A stretch of DNA of 64,000 bases from Paracoccus albicereus. GTDB taxonomy: Bacteria; Pseudomonadota; Alphaproteobacteria; Rhodobacterales; Rhodobacteraceae. The translations under genes were made by a program, and so were the position numbers. Of the stretch, positions 63,794-64,000 are shown in pieces; position 1 is the stretch's first letter; each line of letters starts with the position of its first letter. The notes beneath the pieces are model-generated. The model saw only the letters and a program-made list of their open reading frames with translations. It made no database searches and was not told where the DNA came from. Location: NCBI RefSeq assembly GCF_024359525.1, contig NZ_JAKZEU010000004.1, forward strand, positions 472,684 to 536,683, given 5' to 3'.

Positions 63794-64000
63794 TCAAATC
63801 GGCAAAGGATAGATCGTGGCGCAGGGACGACCGGCCTCTTCCCAGAGAAAGGCCAGCGTGATCGGCAGGCGGAAGCGCCGAGGGCCAGCGGCGCCCGGGT
63901 TCAGCCAGAGTATGCCCCTGATTTCACCGATGCTAGGCTTGTGCGAGTGGCCCGAGATGACGACGTTCCATCCCTCGATTTTGAGATCAGCCTTCAAAGT
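63794..64000 (-). CDS. Metallophosphoesterase, C-terminal part (YfcE/MJ0936 type), runs off window
   Basis: The last 67 or more residues of a calcineurin-like phosphoesterase. GHSHKPSIGEIRGILWLNPGAAGPRRF contains the metal-binding GHSHxP and NPGS-like motif of small YfcE-type enzymes, which are usually about 155-185 residues long. The start lies beyond 64000, so the Met near the edge is probably internal. Confidence 0.85.
   Translation of the reverse strand, partial: TLKADLKIEGWNVVISGHSHKPSIGEIRGILWLNPGAAGPRRFRLPITLAFLWEEAGRPCATIYPLPI

Overview
The window is GC-rich DNA (by eye about 62-65% G+C) packed with short-gap, overlapping operons. Gene content points to an alphaproteobacterium of the Rhodobacterales, probably Paracoccus-like: a TRAP transporter with a Tat-exported binding protein, several ABC importers, a carnitine dehydrogenase fused to a thioesterase, serralysin-type RTX proteins and a selenocysteine formate dehydrogenase. 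The taxonomic call is inferred from gene content only.

Layout. 1-1031 (-) is the 5' part of a selenocysteine formate dehydrogenase alpha subunit, interrupted by an in-frame UGA with a textbook SECIS hairpin. 1245-6053 (+) is a TRAP transporter (dctPQM) coupled to an amidase and a small membrane protein. 6148-9168 (+) is exbB-exbD-tonB coupled to an HSL-type hydrolase. 9172-18976 (-) holds a dipeptide-type ABC importer, a CocE/NonD hydrolase, a crotonase relic and a carnitine-degradation pair (carnitine dehydrogenase/thioesterase fusion and dehydrocarnitine-cleaving BKACE), with a divergent GlxA/AraC regulator.

20160-41474 is the most interesting part: a rearranged Pel-type exopolysaccharide locus. 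The minus arm encodes a Wza/ExoF-like export protein, a PelD-like protein with no GGDEF domain, PelE, PelF, PelG and a LuxR-type regulator. The plus arm encodes a PelA-like protein whose deacetylase catalytic residues appear lost, and a PelB-like TPR protein with no beta-barrel. The PelA glycoside hydrolase is a separate convergent gene. It ends a likely operon that starts with a 1501-residue RTX protein carrying four carbohydrate-binding-like repeats and a deacetylase domain with an intact D-x-D / H-x3-H motif, followed by glmM, glmS and galE, which make amino-sugar nucleotide precursors. Read together, this is a Pel-like galactosamine-polymer system in which hydrolase, scaffold and deacetylase functions sit on three proteins, export uses a different outer-membrane protein, and the active deacetylase may be secreted by a type I system.

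41834-45389 is an EmrAB-type pump with a divergent TetR repressor and two perfect operators. 45475-49234 holds a two-component system, two divergent PepSY proteins and a duplicated RTX protein. 49444-50790 is a DUF2254 membrane protein. 50839-54594 (-) is a complete osmF-yehYXW-type osmoprotectant importer. 54901-55938 has three peptidoglycan-binding domains. 56243-56341 is a relic of a tyrosine recombinase. 56431-63102 (-) is a nitrogen-assimilation operon: a formate/nitrite channel, a PP2C-kinase fusion, cyanase, a NirA-type nitrite reductase and a diflavin reductase. The window ends in the 3' part of a metallophosphoesterase gene. I saw no tRNA, rRNA, CRISPR array or intact insertion sequence.
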